Source: Actinomycetota bacterium
GTDB lineage: Bacteria > Actinomycetota > Actinomycetes > Streptosporangiales > Streptosporangiaceae
Length of the DNA: 47,268 nucleotides
Reading direction: 5' to 3'
NCBI GenBank assembly: GCA_003168255.1
Contig: PMSU01000076.1
Location: 1-47,268 of the forward strand
Part shown: one piece after another, positions 1 to 7,528 of the stretch
Position numbering within the stretch: position 1 is the stretch's first letter
Layout of the letters: every line of letters begins with the position of its first letter
The notes under the pieces: generated by a model
The model's input: only the letters and a program-made list of their open reading frames with translations
Database searches by the model: none
What the model was told of the DNA's origin: nothing
Program-made: the position numbers and the translations under genes

Positions 1-40
1 AGGGCGATTTGCGCGCAGGAGCTAGCGCGAGGGCGATTTG
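1..40. repeat. Partial 29-bp tandem repeat at the left edge
   Basis: The 11-mer AGGGCGATTTG occurs at 1-11 and again at 30-40, a 29-bp period with the second unit incomplete; the array may continue to the left of the window. It lies just downstream of the stop of the minus-strand NmrA-like gene. It belongs with the other 3'-end tandem repeats of this window. Confidence 0.5.
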
Positions 41-47
41 AATGTCG

Positions 48-93
48 TCGATGTGGCAGCGCCTACCACTGGTGGTGGGCGCTGCCACATCGA
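48..93. terminator. Perfect 16-bp inverted repeat, terminator-like palindrome (family A, copy 1)
   Basis: TCGATGTGGCAGCGCC (48-63) is perfectly inverted at 78-93, with a 14-base loop. It sits 20 bases beyond the stop of the minus-strand NmrA-like gene, so a terminator role is plausible although no T-run follows. The core GTGGCAGCGCC/GGCGCTGCCAC recurs at 3443-3487, so it may be a dispersed palindromic repeat. Confidence 0.6.
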
Positions 94-112
94 TCTTGCA
101 CGAGGCGGGTGC

Positions 113-745
113 TCAGTAGGCGACGGCCGGTGACTGGCCGATGTAGCTGCCGACGGTGAGCGCGGCGCCGATAAAGTGCGCGACGTCAGCGCGGGCGATC
201 TTGCGACCGCCGGACGGGGGGTGATCGGCCCGCACCCGGTACTCACCCTTCGCTGGCTCGTTAAGCAGCCTTACCGGGCGGACCAGTGTCCAGTCGAGAT
301 CGCTGTCCTTGACCACCTGCTCCATCCGCCGCACGTCAGCGAAGGGCCTTGCCAGGATTCGCGGCAGGATCTGCCTGATGATCCAGGACGTATCCGGATC
401 TCCGGTCACGAAGGCTCCGGCGGCGGATACGGAGATCAGCCGGTGGGCTCCGGTCTTGTGCATGCCGTCGATGATGTTCGATGCGGCCGGAGCAAGCAGT
501 TCGGTCTTGCGAAAGCCGTCGAATCCTCGCGGGCCGAGGGCCGAGAGCACGGCGTCCGCCCCGGAGATGACCTCGGCGACCACGGCTGGATCGAGCACGT
601 CGCCTCGGGTCACGGTCAGGCCGCCCCTCGACCGCACGGCCGCCGGATTGCGGGCGAGCGCGTGAACGTCGTGACCGGCGTCAATGGCCCAGCTCAGCAG
701 ATGCCCGCCGATGCCACCGGTAATCCCGAATACGGCCAGTTTCAT
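113..745 (-). CDS. NAD(P)H-binding, NmrA/atypical SDR family protein
   Basis: A 210-residue protein starting MKLAVFGITGGIGGHL, the glycine-rich Rossmann motif of atypical short-chain dehydrogenases (NmrA-like, SDR_a5). Residues after about 60 show the usual GDVLD and ADAVLSALG segments of the family. It probably binds NAD(P)H in the cytoplasm; the substrate is unknown, and members are often redox sensors or oxidoreductases. The ATG at 745 is preceded by GAGAGGA at good distance. It is divergent from the marR gene at 974, with palindromic operators between, so the MarR protein probably controls it. A small reading frame (767-877) lies in its leader. Confidence 0.85.
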   Translation of the reverse strand: MKLAVFGITGGIGGHLLSWAIDAGHDVHALARNPAAVRSRGGLTVTRGDVLDPAVVAEVISGADAVLSALGPRGFDGFRKTELLAPAASNIIDGMHKTGAHRLISVSAAGAFVTGDPDTSWIIRQILPRILARPFADVRRMEQVVKDSDLDWTLVRPVRLLNEPAKGEYRVRADHPPSGGRKIARADVAHFIGAALTVGSYIGQSPAVAY

Positions 746-766
746 TGACTACTTTCCTCTCAGGCT

Positions 767-877
767 TCAGCAGCATCTGGTGTCTGCACGGTGCGCGGAG
801 CCGACTCTGCATCGCCGCGGATCCGGCTGCTCGCGGTCAACGGCCGGAAGTGCCAGGATCGGGACGTCGGAAGTCAT
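767..877 (-). CDS. Possible 36-residue leader or small protein upstream of the NmrA-like gene
   Basis: An ATG at 877, preceded by GGAG five bases upstream, opens a 36-codon frame (starts MTSDVPILALPAVDRE, ends CC) that stops 21 bases before the next ATG. No family recognised. The good ribosome site and its place between the MarR operators and the NmrA-like gene suggest a co-transcribed small protein or leader. It could also be a remnant of an older gene or chance. Confidence 0.3.
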   Translation of the reverse strand: MTSDVPILALPAVDREQPDPRRCRVGSAHRADTRCC

Positions 878-917
878 GAGATCTCCACTACCAGGGACTC
901 TTGCCCTACACTAAGAA

Positions 918-951
918 AAACTAGCATCTAGTTTACCTAATGTCTAGGTTA
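918..951. promoter_or_regulatory. Two abutting palindromes, probable MarR operator
   Basis: AAACTAG-CAT-CTAGTTT (918-934) is a perfect palindrome. Next to it TTACCTA-ATGTC-TAGGTTA (933-951) is near perfect, its ACCTA/TAGGT arms exact. They lie in an AT-rich patch directly upstream of the marR start, and a TAAATA hexamer at 953-958 could be its -10. Paired palindromes between a marR gene and a divergent target are typical of MarR autoregulation. Confidence 0.6.
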
Positions 952-973
952 CTTAAATAATAGGGAGCCGAGC

Positions 974-1498
974 ATGTCTTGGGACTTGCCTGGTAATGGC
1001 CAGCCGGGCCGGAGAGGTCTTGAAGCGGCGTTCGAGCTGTCGCTGCGCAGGACGAGCTCGTTCATGCAGCTGATGAGCCAGGCGGCGGCCGACCGCATCG
1101 GCATCAACGCCACGGACTTGAACTGCCTGAACATCCTCAGCCTCGGCGGTACCCTCACCGCCGGCCATCTGGCCCAGGCCACCGGGCTGACCACCGCGTC
1201 CATCACCGGCGTGGTGGACCGGCTGGTGGAGGCGGGCTACGTCCGCCGCGAGCGCGACGCTAACGACCGCCGCCGGGTGGTCATCCACCTCATCATGGAG
1301 CCGGTGCTGCGCGACGTCGTCGCGGTCTTCGAGCCGATGCTCGCGGCCTGGAAGCAGGTCGCGGACGGCTACACCGATGCCGAGCTAGAGCTCATCCTCG
1401 GCTTCCAGGCGCAGAGCGAGCGGGTGCTCAGGGACAACCTGGTCAGGCTGCGGCAGCCGGACGACACGACGCCGGGGTCGACCCCGGGCAGCGGCTGA
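974..1498 (+). CDS. MarR family transcriptional regulator
   Basis: A 174-residue winged-helix regulator. Residues about 50-130 carry the MarR core: LNILSLGGTLTAGHLAQATGLT leads into the recognition helix (TTASITGVVDRLVEAGYV), then the wing with RRERDANDRRRVVIH, the typical DxRDRR signature. It binds palindromic DNA as a dimer and usually represses a neighbour until a small phenolic or oxidant ligand releases it. Start at 974 is supported by GGGAG nine bases upstream. Two palindromes lie just upstream (918-951), so autoregulation and control of the divergent NmrA-like gene are likely. The last 13 residues (PDDTTPGSTPGSG) are encoded by a 69-bp tandem repeat that includes the stop codon, so the C-terminus looks replaced by repeat DNA. 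Confidence 0.9.
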   Translation: MSWDLPGNGQPGRRGLEAAFELSLRRTSSFMQLMSQAAADRIGINATDLNCLNILSLGGTLTAGHLAQATGLTTASITGVVDRLVEAGYVRRERDANDRRRVVIHLIMEPVLRDVVAVFEPMLAAWKQVADGYTDAELELILGFQAQSERVLRDNLVRLRQPDDTTPGSTPGSG

Positions 1499-1595
1499 CC
1501 GAGATGGCAAGGCCGGCCCCGGGCAGCGGACGACACGATGCCGGGGTCGACCCCGGCGAGCGCCTGACCGAGACGGCAAGGCCGGCCTTGGGCAG
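1458..1595. repeat. 69-bp tandem repeat, two copies, spanning the marR stop
   Basis: Copy 1 (1458-1526) and copy 2 (1527-1595) are nearly identical. Each holds the perfect 16-bp palindrome CCGGGGTCGACCCCGG (1472-1487 and 1541-1556) and a TGACCGAG segment containing the marR stop or its duplicate. The array fills the gap between convergent marR and ephD-like genes, so the palindromes could also act as bidirectional terminators. Confidence 0.85.
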
Positions 1596-1610
1596 CGGCT
1601 GCCCCGGGGA

Positions 1611-3416
1611 TCAGCGGCGGCCGAGCCGTTCCAGCCGTCGGATCGACCTCTCGTCCGAACGGGCGGCCAGCCGCCGCAGGACGCCAGGAGCGACCCTGGA
1701 TACCGCGTACGTGATCCGGGCCTCCGCGTTGACCGGCACCAGCGGCCGGTTGTCGAGCACCGCGCGCAGCACCGCGAGCGCGACCTTCTCCGGCGGGAAG
1801 TTCCGCATCCGGAACGCCTTGGTCGCGCCGGCCCGAATGCGCTCCTCGGTCTCCCCGCTGGTGCCGGCGTAGTGCGTGGCCTGCCCGATGCCGGTGTTGG
1901 TGAAGCCGGGGCAGATCGCGCTCACCCCGATCCCGGCGGGCGCGAGCTCGGCGCCCAGGCAGTCGCTGAGCATCCGCACGGCGGCCTTGGTGGCCGAGTA
2001 GGCGGGCAGCATGGCGGTGGGCGCGAACGCGGCCGCCGAGGCGATGTTGACGATGTGACCGCCCTGGCCGCGCTCCACCATCTGGGTGCCGAACAGCCGG
2101 CAGCCCCGCGTCACGCCGAGCAGGTTCACGTCGACGATCCGCTGCCAGTCCTCCTCGGTGTGCTTGAGGAAGGACCCCGCGATCGCGATCCCGGCATTGT
2201 TCACCACGACATCGGGCACGCCATGGGTGTCTCGCACCCACGAGGCGAACCGGTCCATCCCATCCGGACTCGTCACATCCACCTGGTATGGATACGCCAG
2301 CCCGCCGCGAGCGCTGATGAGTTCGCCTGTCCGTTCGGCTGAATCGGGGTTAAGGTCGGCCGCCACCACTTCCGCGCCGTTAGCGGCGAAGGCGAGGCAG
2401 ACGGATCGCCCGATGCCGCTGCCCGCTCCGGTGACGACGACAAGATATCCACCGAACGGCTGGCGGCCGCGGCTAGAGTCGGCACGCCGGAGTTCGCGCG
2501 TGGCTGGCGCCCCGTCCACGTGCTCGGCGAACTCAGTGATCCAGCCGGCCAGTTGTGCCGCATGGGTGCGCGGTATCCAGTGCGGCGCGCGGGCCCTGCG
2601 CAGCCACAGCCGGGGGGCGTACCCGCGGGCCGAGAGCTGGGTCTGCTCGGCGATGAACCGGTCGCCGGTCGCGATAATCACCTGCACCGGGACGTCGACC
2701 TTCGCGGGGTGCGGGCGGGCCATCCGGCGCGGCATGTTGGCTCGGTACAGCGAGATGCCATTGATCGCGTCCTGGGTGATCGTGTCGGCCGGGTGGCCGG
2801 GCCTGGGCGTGATGCCGCCCGCAGCGAGCACCCGCCCCCAGCTGCGGCCGAGCCCGCCGCGCCAGACAGACTCGGGCAGCACGGGGAGCTGGAAGAAGCC
2901 GATATACCAGGACTTAGCGAGCTGATTCGCGAGATCGGCCATGCCCCGGGGGGTGCGCAACGCGCGATGGCGCAGCCAGGCCGTGGCCTGGTCGATCGAC
3001 GGCCCGCACATCGAGGTGAACGAGGCCACCCGGCCTGCCAGCCTGGGGGTGCTGACCGCCTCCCAGCACTGTAGCGACCCCCAGTCGTGGCCGACCAGGT
3101 GAACCGGCTGGTCGGGGCTCACCTCCCGGATGACCGCCTCGAGATCCGCGATGAGTAGCGGGAAGGCGTAGCCCGCCACGGAGCCAGGCGCGGTGGAAGC
3201 CCCGGCGCCGCGGACGTCATAGCTGACGACATGGAAGCGAGCCTCGAGCAGTTCGGCGAGCTCATCCCATACCGCTTGGGTGTCGGGATAGCCGTGCACC
3301 AGGACGACCGTGGGCTGGGCCGGATCGCCGCGCTGGGTGACTGCGAGCTTCACGTCCCCGGCGTCGAGTCTGCTGCGGCGCACCCGATGCGGTGTGGCCG
3401 GCCCGGTCGAATCCAT
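1611..3416 (-). CDS. ephD: EphD-like fusion: alpha/beta hydrolase plus short-chain dehydrogenase
   Basis: A 601-residue two-domain protein. Residues about 15-300 are an alpha/beta hydrolase of the epoxide hydrolase type: oxyanion HGYPDT, nucleophile elbow VGHDWGS (Asp). Residues about 325-580 are an SDR domain: TGAGSGIG cofactor loop, NNAG, and YSATK active-site Tyr/Lys. Order and length match mycobacterial EphD, a hydrolase-dehydrogenase implicated in lipid (mycolic acid) metabolism. In this organism the substrate is unknown; an epoxide or oxidised lipid is plausible. Start at 3416 has GGAGG five bases upstream. It is convergent with marR, with the tandem repeat between. A direct repeat and a long palindrome lie in its upstream region. 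Confidence 0.85.
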   Translation of the reverse strand: MDSTGPATPHRVRRSRLDAGDVKLAVTQRGDPAQPTVVLVHGYPDTQAVWDELAELLEARFHVVSYDVRGAGASTAPGSVAGYAFPLLIADLEAVIREVSPDQPVHLVGHDWGSLQCWEAVSTPRLAGRVASFTSMCGPSIDQATAWLRHRALRTPRGMADLANQLAKSWYIGFFQLPVLPESVWRGGLGRSWGRVLAAGGITPRPGHPADTITQDAINGISLYRANMPRRMARPHPAKVDVPVQVIIATGDRFIAEQTQLSARGYAPRLWLRRARAPHWIPRTHAAQLAGWITEFAEHVDGAPATRELRRADSSRGRQPFGGYLVVVTGAGSGIGRSVCLAFAANGAEVVAADLNPDSAERTGELISARGGLAYPYQVDVTSPDGMDRFASWVRDTHGVPDVVVNNAGIAIAGSFLKHTEEDWQRIVDVNLLGVTRGCRLFGTQMVERGQGGHIVNIASAAAFAPTAMLPAYSATKAAVRMLSDCLGAELAPAGIGVSAICPGFTNTGIGQATHYAGTSGETEERIRAGATKAFRMRNFPPEKVALAVLRAVLDNRPLVPVNAEARITYAVSRVAPGVLRRLAARSDERSIRRLERLGRR

Positions 3417-3442
3417 CGCGCCTCCTCGCCACGGCGCAACGC

Positions 3443-3487
3443 CGAAGTGGCAGCGCCGAGAGTCTCATTATCGGCGCTGCCACTTCG
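3443..3487. repeat. Perfect 17-bp inverted repeat (palindrome family A, copy 2)
   Basis: CGAAGTGGCAGCGCCGA (3443-3459) is perfectly inverted at 3471-3487 around an 11-base loop. The core GTGGCAGCGCC matches the hairpin at 48-93. Here it lies upstream of the ephD-like start, between divergent genes, so it is not a simple 3' terminator; a dispersed palindromic element or regulatory hairpin is more likely. Confidence 0.65.
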
Positions 3488-3563
3488 CGGGTTACTGGCG
3501 GGTAGGCTCCCGGCGGTGCCGCAGCCTCCGCATACACCGTTGGCCGCCGGTGACAAACCTCGC

Positions 3564-3593
3564 CTGAAACACCAGCAACTGAAACACCAGTAA
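3564..3593. repeat. 15-bp direct repeat in the ephD/Rieske intergenic region
   Basis: CTGAAACACCAG occurs at 3564-3575 and 3579-3590, each followed by CAA or TAA (15-bp period). Lying between divergent promoters it could be a pair of binding half-sites for a regulator, or a short duplication. No regulator recognised. Confidence 0.45.
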
Positions 3594-3639
3594 CAAGCAG
3601 AGCGGTAGGGCACGCCCGGTACCGGGTACGGGGTGCTAC

Positions 3640-4614
3640 GTGAGCCCTCCATCCCCCCTGCCATTCTCCCGCGGCGCCCGCAGTCCGGGCGACGACACCA
3701 CAACCCCGCAGCACAGCCAGCCGCGGCAGCGACGCCTGAAGAAACCGCTGCCCCGGCCGGTGGAACTGGCCGAGCGGATCGAGCATGCCAGTGCCCTCGA
3801 CAACGCGACCGCCATGCTCACCCATGCGGTGCGCGGAGCCCTGCGCCGCAGCGGCACGGCGGATCTGCTGCACGGGGTCCCGCTCGGCCAGCCAGCACAT
3901 CCGCCGCTGGTCCGGCTCCCGATCGGATGCTGGGCCTCCGCGGCGCTGCTCGACCTACTCCCCGGCACGTCGCGGGCATCGGGCGCGCTGATCGCGGCCG
4001 GGATCGTCGGCACGGTCCCGGCCGCGGTAGCCGGACTGGCCGACTGGTCGACGCTGCACCGCGAGCAGCAACGGGTCGGACTGGTGCACGCCGCCTCGAG
4101 CGCGACGGCGACGGCACTGTTCTCCGCGTCGCTTGTGGCGCGTGCCGCCGGGCGGCACCGGAGCGGCAAGCTGCTCTCGATCGGCGGCCTCACCGCGGCC
4201 GCTGCGGGCGGGTACCTGGGGGGGCACCTTGCCTTCAGGCTGGGCGCAGGGGTCAGTCATGCCGAGCCGGTCGCGCACCTGGCGCCGCTCGGCTGGCACG
4301 ATCTCTGTAGGTTCCGTGACCTGCCGGACGGACGCCCGGTCCGCAAGCCGCTCGGCTACCTCAGCCTGCTCGTGCTTCGCCAGGGAACCGAGGTACACGC
4401 GCTCGCCGACCACTGCGCACACCTCGGCGGCCCGCTGCACCAGGGCCGTCTCATCTCCGAGGGGGCTGACCTCTGTGTGGTCTGCCCGTGGCACGGCAGC
4501 ACTTTCCGGATCGCGGACGGCACCGTGGTACACGGCCCTGGCACCGCGCGCCAGCCTGCCTTCGACACCAGGGTCACGGCATCGGGCTTCGTGCAGGTGA
4601 GGCCGAAGACCTGA
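3640..4614 (+). CDS. Membrane DUF2231 domain fused to a Rieske [2Fe-2S] domain
   Basis: A 324-residue protein. Residues about 75-200 form a DUF2231-type block with about four hydrophobic helices. Residues about 215-320 are a Rieske domain with both cluster-binding boxes, C259-x-H261 and C282-x2-H285 (CPWHG). The Rieske domain should hold a [2Fe-2S] cluster and pass electrons at the membrane; partner and substrate are unknown. This DUF2231-Rieske architecture is common in actinobacteria. GTG at 3640 was chosen as the first start after the promoter region; the first 40 residues are basic and poorly conserved-looking, so a later start is possible. It stands alone, convergent with the SPFH gene. 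Confidence 0.85.
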   Translation: MSPPSPLPFSRGARSPGDDTTTPQHSQPRQRRLKKPLPRPVELAERIEHASALDNATAMLTHAVRGALRRSGTADLLHGVPLGQPAHPPLVRLPIGCWASAALLDLLPGTSRASGALIAAGIVGTVPAAVAGLADWSTLHREQQRVGLVHAASSATATALFSASLVARAAGRHRSGKLLSIGGLTAAAAGGYLGGHLAFRLGAGVSHAEPVAHLAPLGWHDLCRFRDLPDGRPVRKPLGYLSLLVLRQGTEVHALADHCAHLGGPLHQGRLISEGADLCVVCPWHGSTFRIADGTVVHGPGTARQPAFDTRVTASGFVQVRPKT

Positions 4615-4632
4615 CCGCGCCGGCATACCGGT

Positions 4633-5739
4633 CTACCCGGCCGCCCCGTCGGAAAGCTTGGCCGCCGCGCCATCGGTCGGCTGACCCAGACCGCCGTTGG
4701 CCGCCGGGCCGCCGTCGGCGAGCCGCGCCGCACCGTTGTCCAGCTGACCGGGCGCCCGCAGTGGCCGCTGCACCGGGGGCTGCACGTCGGCCGGGGACTC
4801 GACCCGATCCCATCCCCGCTCCCGTGACCCGGCTCCCGGGGGGAAGAACCCGCCGAGTCCCTCGAGTGCCTTGCCGAGCTCGCTGGGAATGATCCAGATC
4901 TTGTTCGAGTCACCTTGGGCGATCTGCGGCAGCATCTGCAGGTACTGGTAGGCGAGCAGTTCGGTGTCCGGACGCCCTTCGTGAATCGCGCGGAACACTG
5001 TGGTGATCGCATCCGCCTCGCCCTTCGCCCGCAGCGCCTGTGACTCAGCGTCCGCCTTCGCCCGCATCACCGCGGCTTCTGCCTCACCGCGCGCCCGTAG
5101 CACGGCCGCCTGTTTGCCGCCCTCCGCGCTCAGGATCGCGGCCTGCTTCTCGCCTTCCGCGCTCAGGATCGCCGCGCGCTTGTCGCGGTCGGCACGCATC
5201 TGCTTCTCCATCGAGTCCTGAATCGATGACGGCGGCTCGATCGCCTTCAGCTCGACTCGGCCCACCCGGATCCCCCACTTGCCGGTTGCCTCATCGAGCT
5301 CGTGCCGCAGCTCGCTGTTGATCTGGTCACGCGACGTCAGCGTCCGCTCGAGATCCATGCCGCCGACCACGTTCCGCAGCGTGGTGACGGTGAGCTGCTC
5401 CACCGCGGTGATGAAGTTGGCTACCTCGTAGGTGGCCGCGCGCGGGTCGGTCACCTGGTAGTAGATGACGGAGTCGATGCTGACCACCAGGTTGTCCTTG
5501 GTGATCACGGGCTGCGGCGGGAAGCTGACCACCTGCTCGCGCATGTCGATCAGCGGCCGGAGCCGGTCGATGAACGGGATCACGATGTTCAGCCCGGAGT
5601 TCAGCGTCCGGTGATAGCGGCCGAATCTCTCTACCAGCCCCGAGGTCGCCTGCGGCACGATCCTGATAGCACGCACCACGGTGAACACAGCCAGGGCGAC
5701 GATGACAAGTGCCAGGACGGCCGCGACTGTACCGCTCAT
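4633..5739 (-). CDS. SPFH/Band 7 membrane protein (stomatin/slipin family)
   Basis: A 368-residue protein: N-terminal membrane helix (residues 3-25), Band 7/PHB domain (about 26-180, beginning RIVPQATSGLVERFGRYHRTL), then a charged alanine/glutamate coiled-coil (about 185-250, with repeated LSAEGEKQAAI-like units). After about 310 comes a low-complexity tail with recurring DGGAA-like motifs. Such proteins form oligomeric rings or membrane microdomains and scaffold proteases or signalling proteins. The usual NfeD partner is not adjacent. The ATG at 5739 gives the helix its correct position. Confidence 0.88.
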   Translation of the reverse strand: MSGTVAAVLALVIVALAVFTVVRAIRIVPQATSGLVERFGRYHRTLNSGLNIVIPFIDRLRPLIDMREQVVSFPPQPVITKDNLVVSIDSVIYYQVTDPRAATYEVANFITAVEQLTVTTLRNVVGGMDLERTLTSRDQINSELRHELDEATGKWGIRVGRVELKAIEPPSSIQDSMEKQMRADRDKRAAILSAEGEKQAAILSAEGGKQAAVLRARGEAEAAVMRAKADAESQALRAKGEADAITTVFRAIHEGRPDTELLAYQYLQMLPQIAQGDSNKIWIIPSELGKALEGLGGFFPPGAGSRERGWDRVESPADVQPPVQRPLRAPGQLDNGAARLADGGPAANGGLGQPTDGAAAKLSDGAAG

Positions 5740-5830
5740 GATGACTCCGCTAAGGGACTAGTCGGGCGATCCGCATACCCGGGGTTGGTAAGTGCTCACA
5801 CTCCGAATACTAGGCCGGAAACGGACATTC

Positions 5831-5961
5831 GTCAGGGCCGGACCTGAGCCGTCCAGCGGGGATCGCCAGGGCGCGGCCTCAGCCTTCCACCGGATCCGTC
5901 AGGGCGCGGCCTCAGCCGTCTACCGGATCGTCAGGGCGCGGCCCGGGCTGTCCAGCGGGAC
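5831..5961. repeat. 32-34-bp tandem repeat, four copies, overlapping the 3' end of the ABC gene
   Basis: Four degenerate copies start at 5831, 5865, 5898 and 5930; the consensus begins GTCAGGGCGCGGCCTCAGCC. The fourth copy encodes the last residues of the minus-strand ABC gene and its TGA; the same TGA-containing segment recurs in the other copies. Copies 2 and 3 are most alike, which suggests stepwise duplication of the gene's 3' end. Confidence 0.85.
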
Positions 5962-6719
5962 TGCCTTTGCTCCACCGAGAGCGGCAAGCCGAAGCATTTG
6001 GAGAGCTTCCGCTCGGTGAACACGTCACCCAGCTCCCCGGCTGCTACCACGGCTCCCTTACGCAGCAGGATGGCATGGGTAAAACCGTCGGGCACTTCCT
6101 CGACGTGATGCGTGACCAGCACCATCATCGGCGCCTTGGGGTCGCGCGCCAGTGCGGAGAGCCGCCGCAGCAGATCCTCCCTGCCGCCCAGGTCGAGACC
6201 GGCGGCAGGCTCGTCGAGCAACAGCAGCTCGGGGTCCGGCATCAGCGACCTGGCAATCTGCACTCGCTTGCGCTCGCCCTCGGAGAGGGTGGAGAACCTG
6301 CGCCTGATCAGGTGCGCGCAGCCGAGCGCGTCGAGCAACTCGACGGCGCGGGTGAGGTCGGCGGACTCGTAGTCCTCTTTCCACCGGCCGAGAATCGCGT
6401 AGGAAGCGGTGAGCACCAGGTCGATGACCTTTTCGGTGGGCGGTACCCGCTCGGCCACGGCAGCGCTGGCGAACCCGATCCGCGACCGCAGCTCGAACAC
6501 GTCCACCTGGCCCAGCCGTTCGCCGAGCACTTCCACCGAACCCGCGGAGGGGAATAGCTGCGCGGCAGCCACCTGGAGCAGCGTGGTTTTGCCCGCGCCG
6601 TTGGGGCCGATTACGACCCATCGCTCGTCCTCGTGCGCCGTCCAGTCGATGTCGCGGAGCAGCATCGACTTTTCCCGCCGGACTCCGACGCCGCGCATCC
6701 GGAGGACCTCGTCAGACAT
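5931..6719 (-). CDS. ABC transporter ATP-binding protein, no permease nearby
   Basis: A 262-residue ATPase with a complete set of motifs: Walker A GPNGAGKTT, Q-loop region around SRIGFAS, signature LSEGERKRVQ, Walker B LLLLDEPAAGLD, and the switch histidine in VTHHVEE. Start ATG 6719 is chosen over an in-frame start at 6743 because AGGAAGGGG sits five bases upstream of 6719. No membrane component lies on either side, so it may be a soluble ATPase of the YlmA/ModF-like kind or pair with a distant permease. The C-terminal residues (SRWTARAAP) come from a tandem repeat. Confidence 0.88.
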   Translation of the reverse strand: MSDEVLRMRGVGVRREKSMLLRDIDWTAHEDERWVVIGPNGAGKTTLLQVAAAQLFPSAGSVEVLGERLGQVDVFELRSRIGFASAAVAERVPPTEKVIDLVLTASYAILGRWKEDYESADLTRAVELLDALGCAHLIRRRFSTLSEGERKRVQIARSLMPDPELLLLDEPAAGLDLGGREDLLRRLSALARDPKAPMMVLVTHHVEEVPDGFTHAILLRKGAVVAAGELGDVFTERKLSKCFGLPLSVEQRQSRWTARAAP

Positions 6720-6787
6720 CCAGGCCCCTTCCTGTTGCGGCACCGCCCAGAGGAGAACCTACTCCCGCCGCGAGCCGGCCGGCCCAG

Positions 6788-7528
6788 TCAGGCTGGCGGG
6801 TATGCGCCGTGTCCGGCGTCCCAGCCGTGATCGCCCGCGTGAGCGACCGCGTAGAGGGCCGCCTGCGTTCGGTCCTGCACCCCCAGCTTGGCGAGCACGG
6901 AGCTCACATGTGTCTTCACCGTCTTCTCCGCCACGTTCAGCGCACGCGCGATCTCCCGGTTTGATTCGCCCATGCTGATGTGGCCGAGGACCTCGCGCTC
7001 GCGGCCGGTGAGGGCGGCCAGCCCGCCGGTCGCGCCGCGATCCCCGCCAGGGCGCAGCAGCGTTCTCGCCGCCTCCGGCGACAGCAGCAAGTTCCCGTCG
7101 TGGACCGAGCGGATCGCTCGGACCAGCGCATCAGGGTCGACGTCCTTGTACAGGAACCCGGCCGCCCCGGCACGAACGGCGGCCTCGGCCGCGGCCGGAT
7201 CGGTCACGCTGGTGAGCACGAGAATTTTCGCCAGAATCCTGCGGGCCGCGAGGTCCGCGATCACATCGGTGCCCTTCATCCCGGGCATCTTCAGGTCCAG
7301 CACGATCACGTCGGGCACGAGCTCGGCTGCCAGCCTGGCCGCCTCGGTGCCGTCCGGCGCCTCCCCGACCACGTCCATGTCCTCCTGGACCTCAAGCAGC
7401 ACCCGCAGGCCCTGCCGGACGACGGGATGGTCGTCGGCGATCAGCACCCGGATCCGCCGGGCCGCCGGGTAGCCGCCCGCCGGGCGGTCGCCCACGGGGT
7501 CATCGGGCGCCGGGCGGTCGCGGGTCAT
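6788..7528 (-). CDS. NarL/FixJ family response regulator
   Basis: A 246-residue regulator. The receiver domain (about 26-145) has the acidic pair D32/D33, phospho-acceptor D78 in VLDLKMPG, Thr/Ser in VLTSVTD and Lys in FLYKDVD. A LuxR-type helix-turn-helix fills about 175-235 (LTGREREVLGHISMGESNREIARALNVAEK). The start is the ATG at 7528, which overlaps the kinase stop as ATGA, so the two genes are translationally coupled. Phosphorylation by the upstream kinase should drive dimerisation and DNA binding. Target genes are unknown. Confidence 0.93.
   Translation of the reverse strand: MTRDRPAPDDPVGDRPAGGYPAARRIRVLIADDHPVVRQGLRVLLEVQEDMDVVGEAPDGTEAARLAAELVPDVIVLDLKMPGMKGTDVIADLAARRILAKILVLTSVTDPAAAEAAVRAGAAGFLYKDVDPDALVRAIRSVHDGNLLLSPEAARTLLRPGGDRGATGGLAALTGREREVLGHISMGESNREIARALNVAEKTVKTHVSSVLAKLGVQDRTQAALYAVAHAGDHGWDAGHGAYPPA

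Noticed and set aside
5831..5961. A CRISPR array
   Set aside because: The units are contiguous and degenerate, with no unique spacers and no cas genes. It is a tandem repeat.
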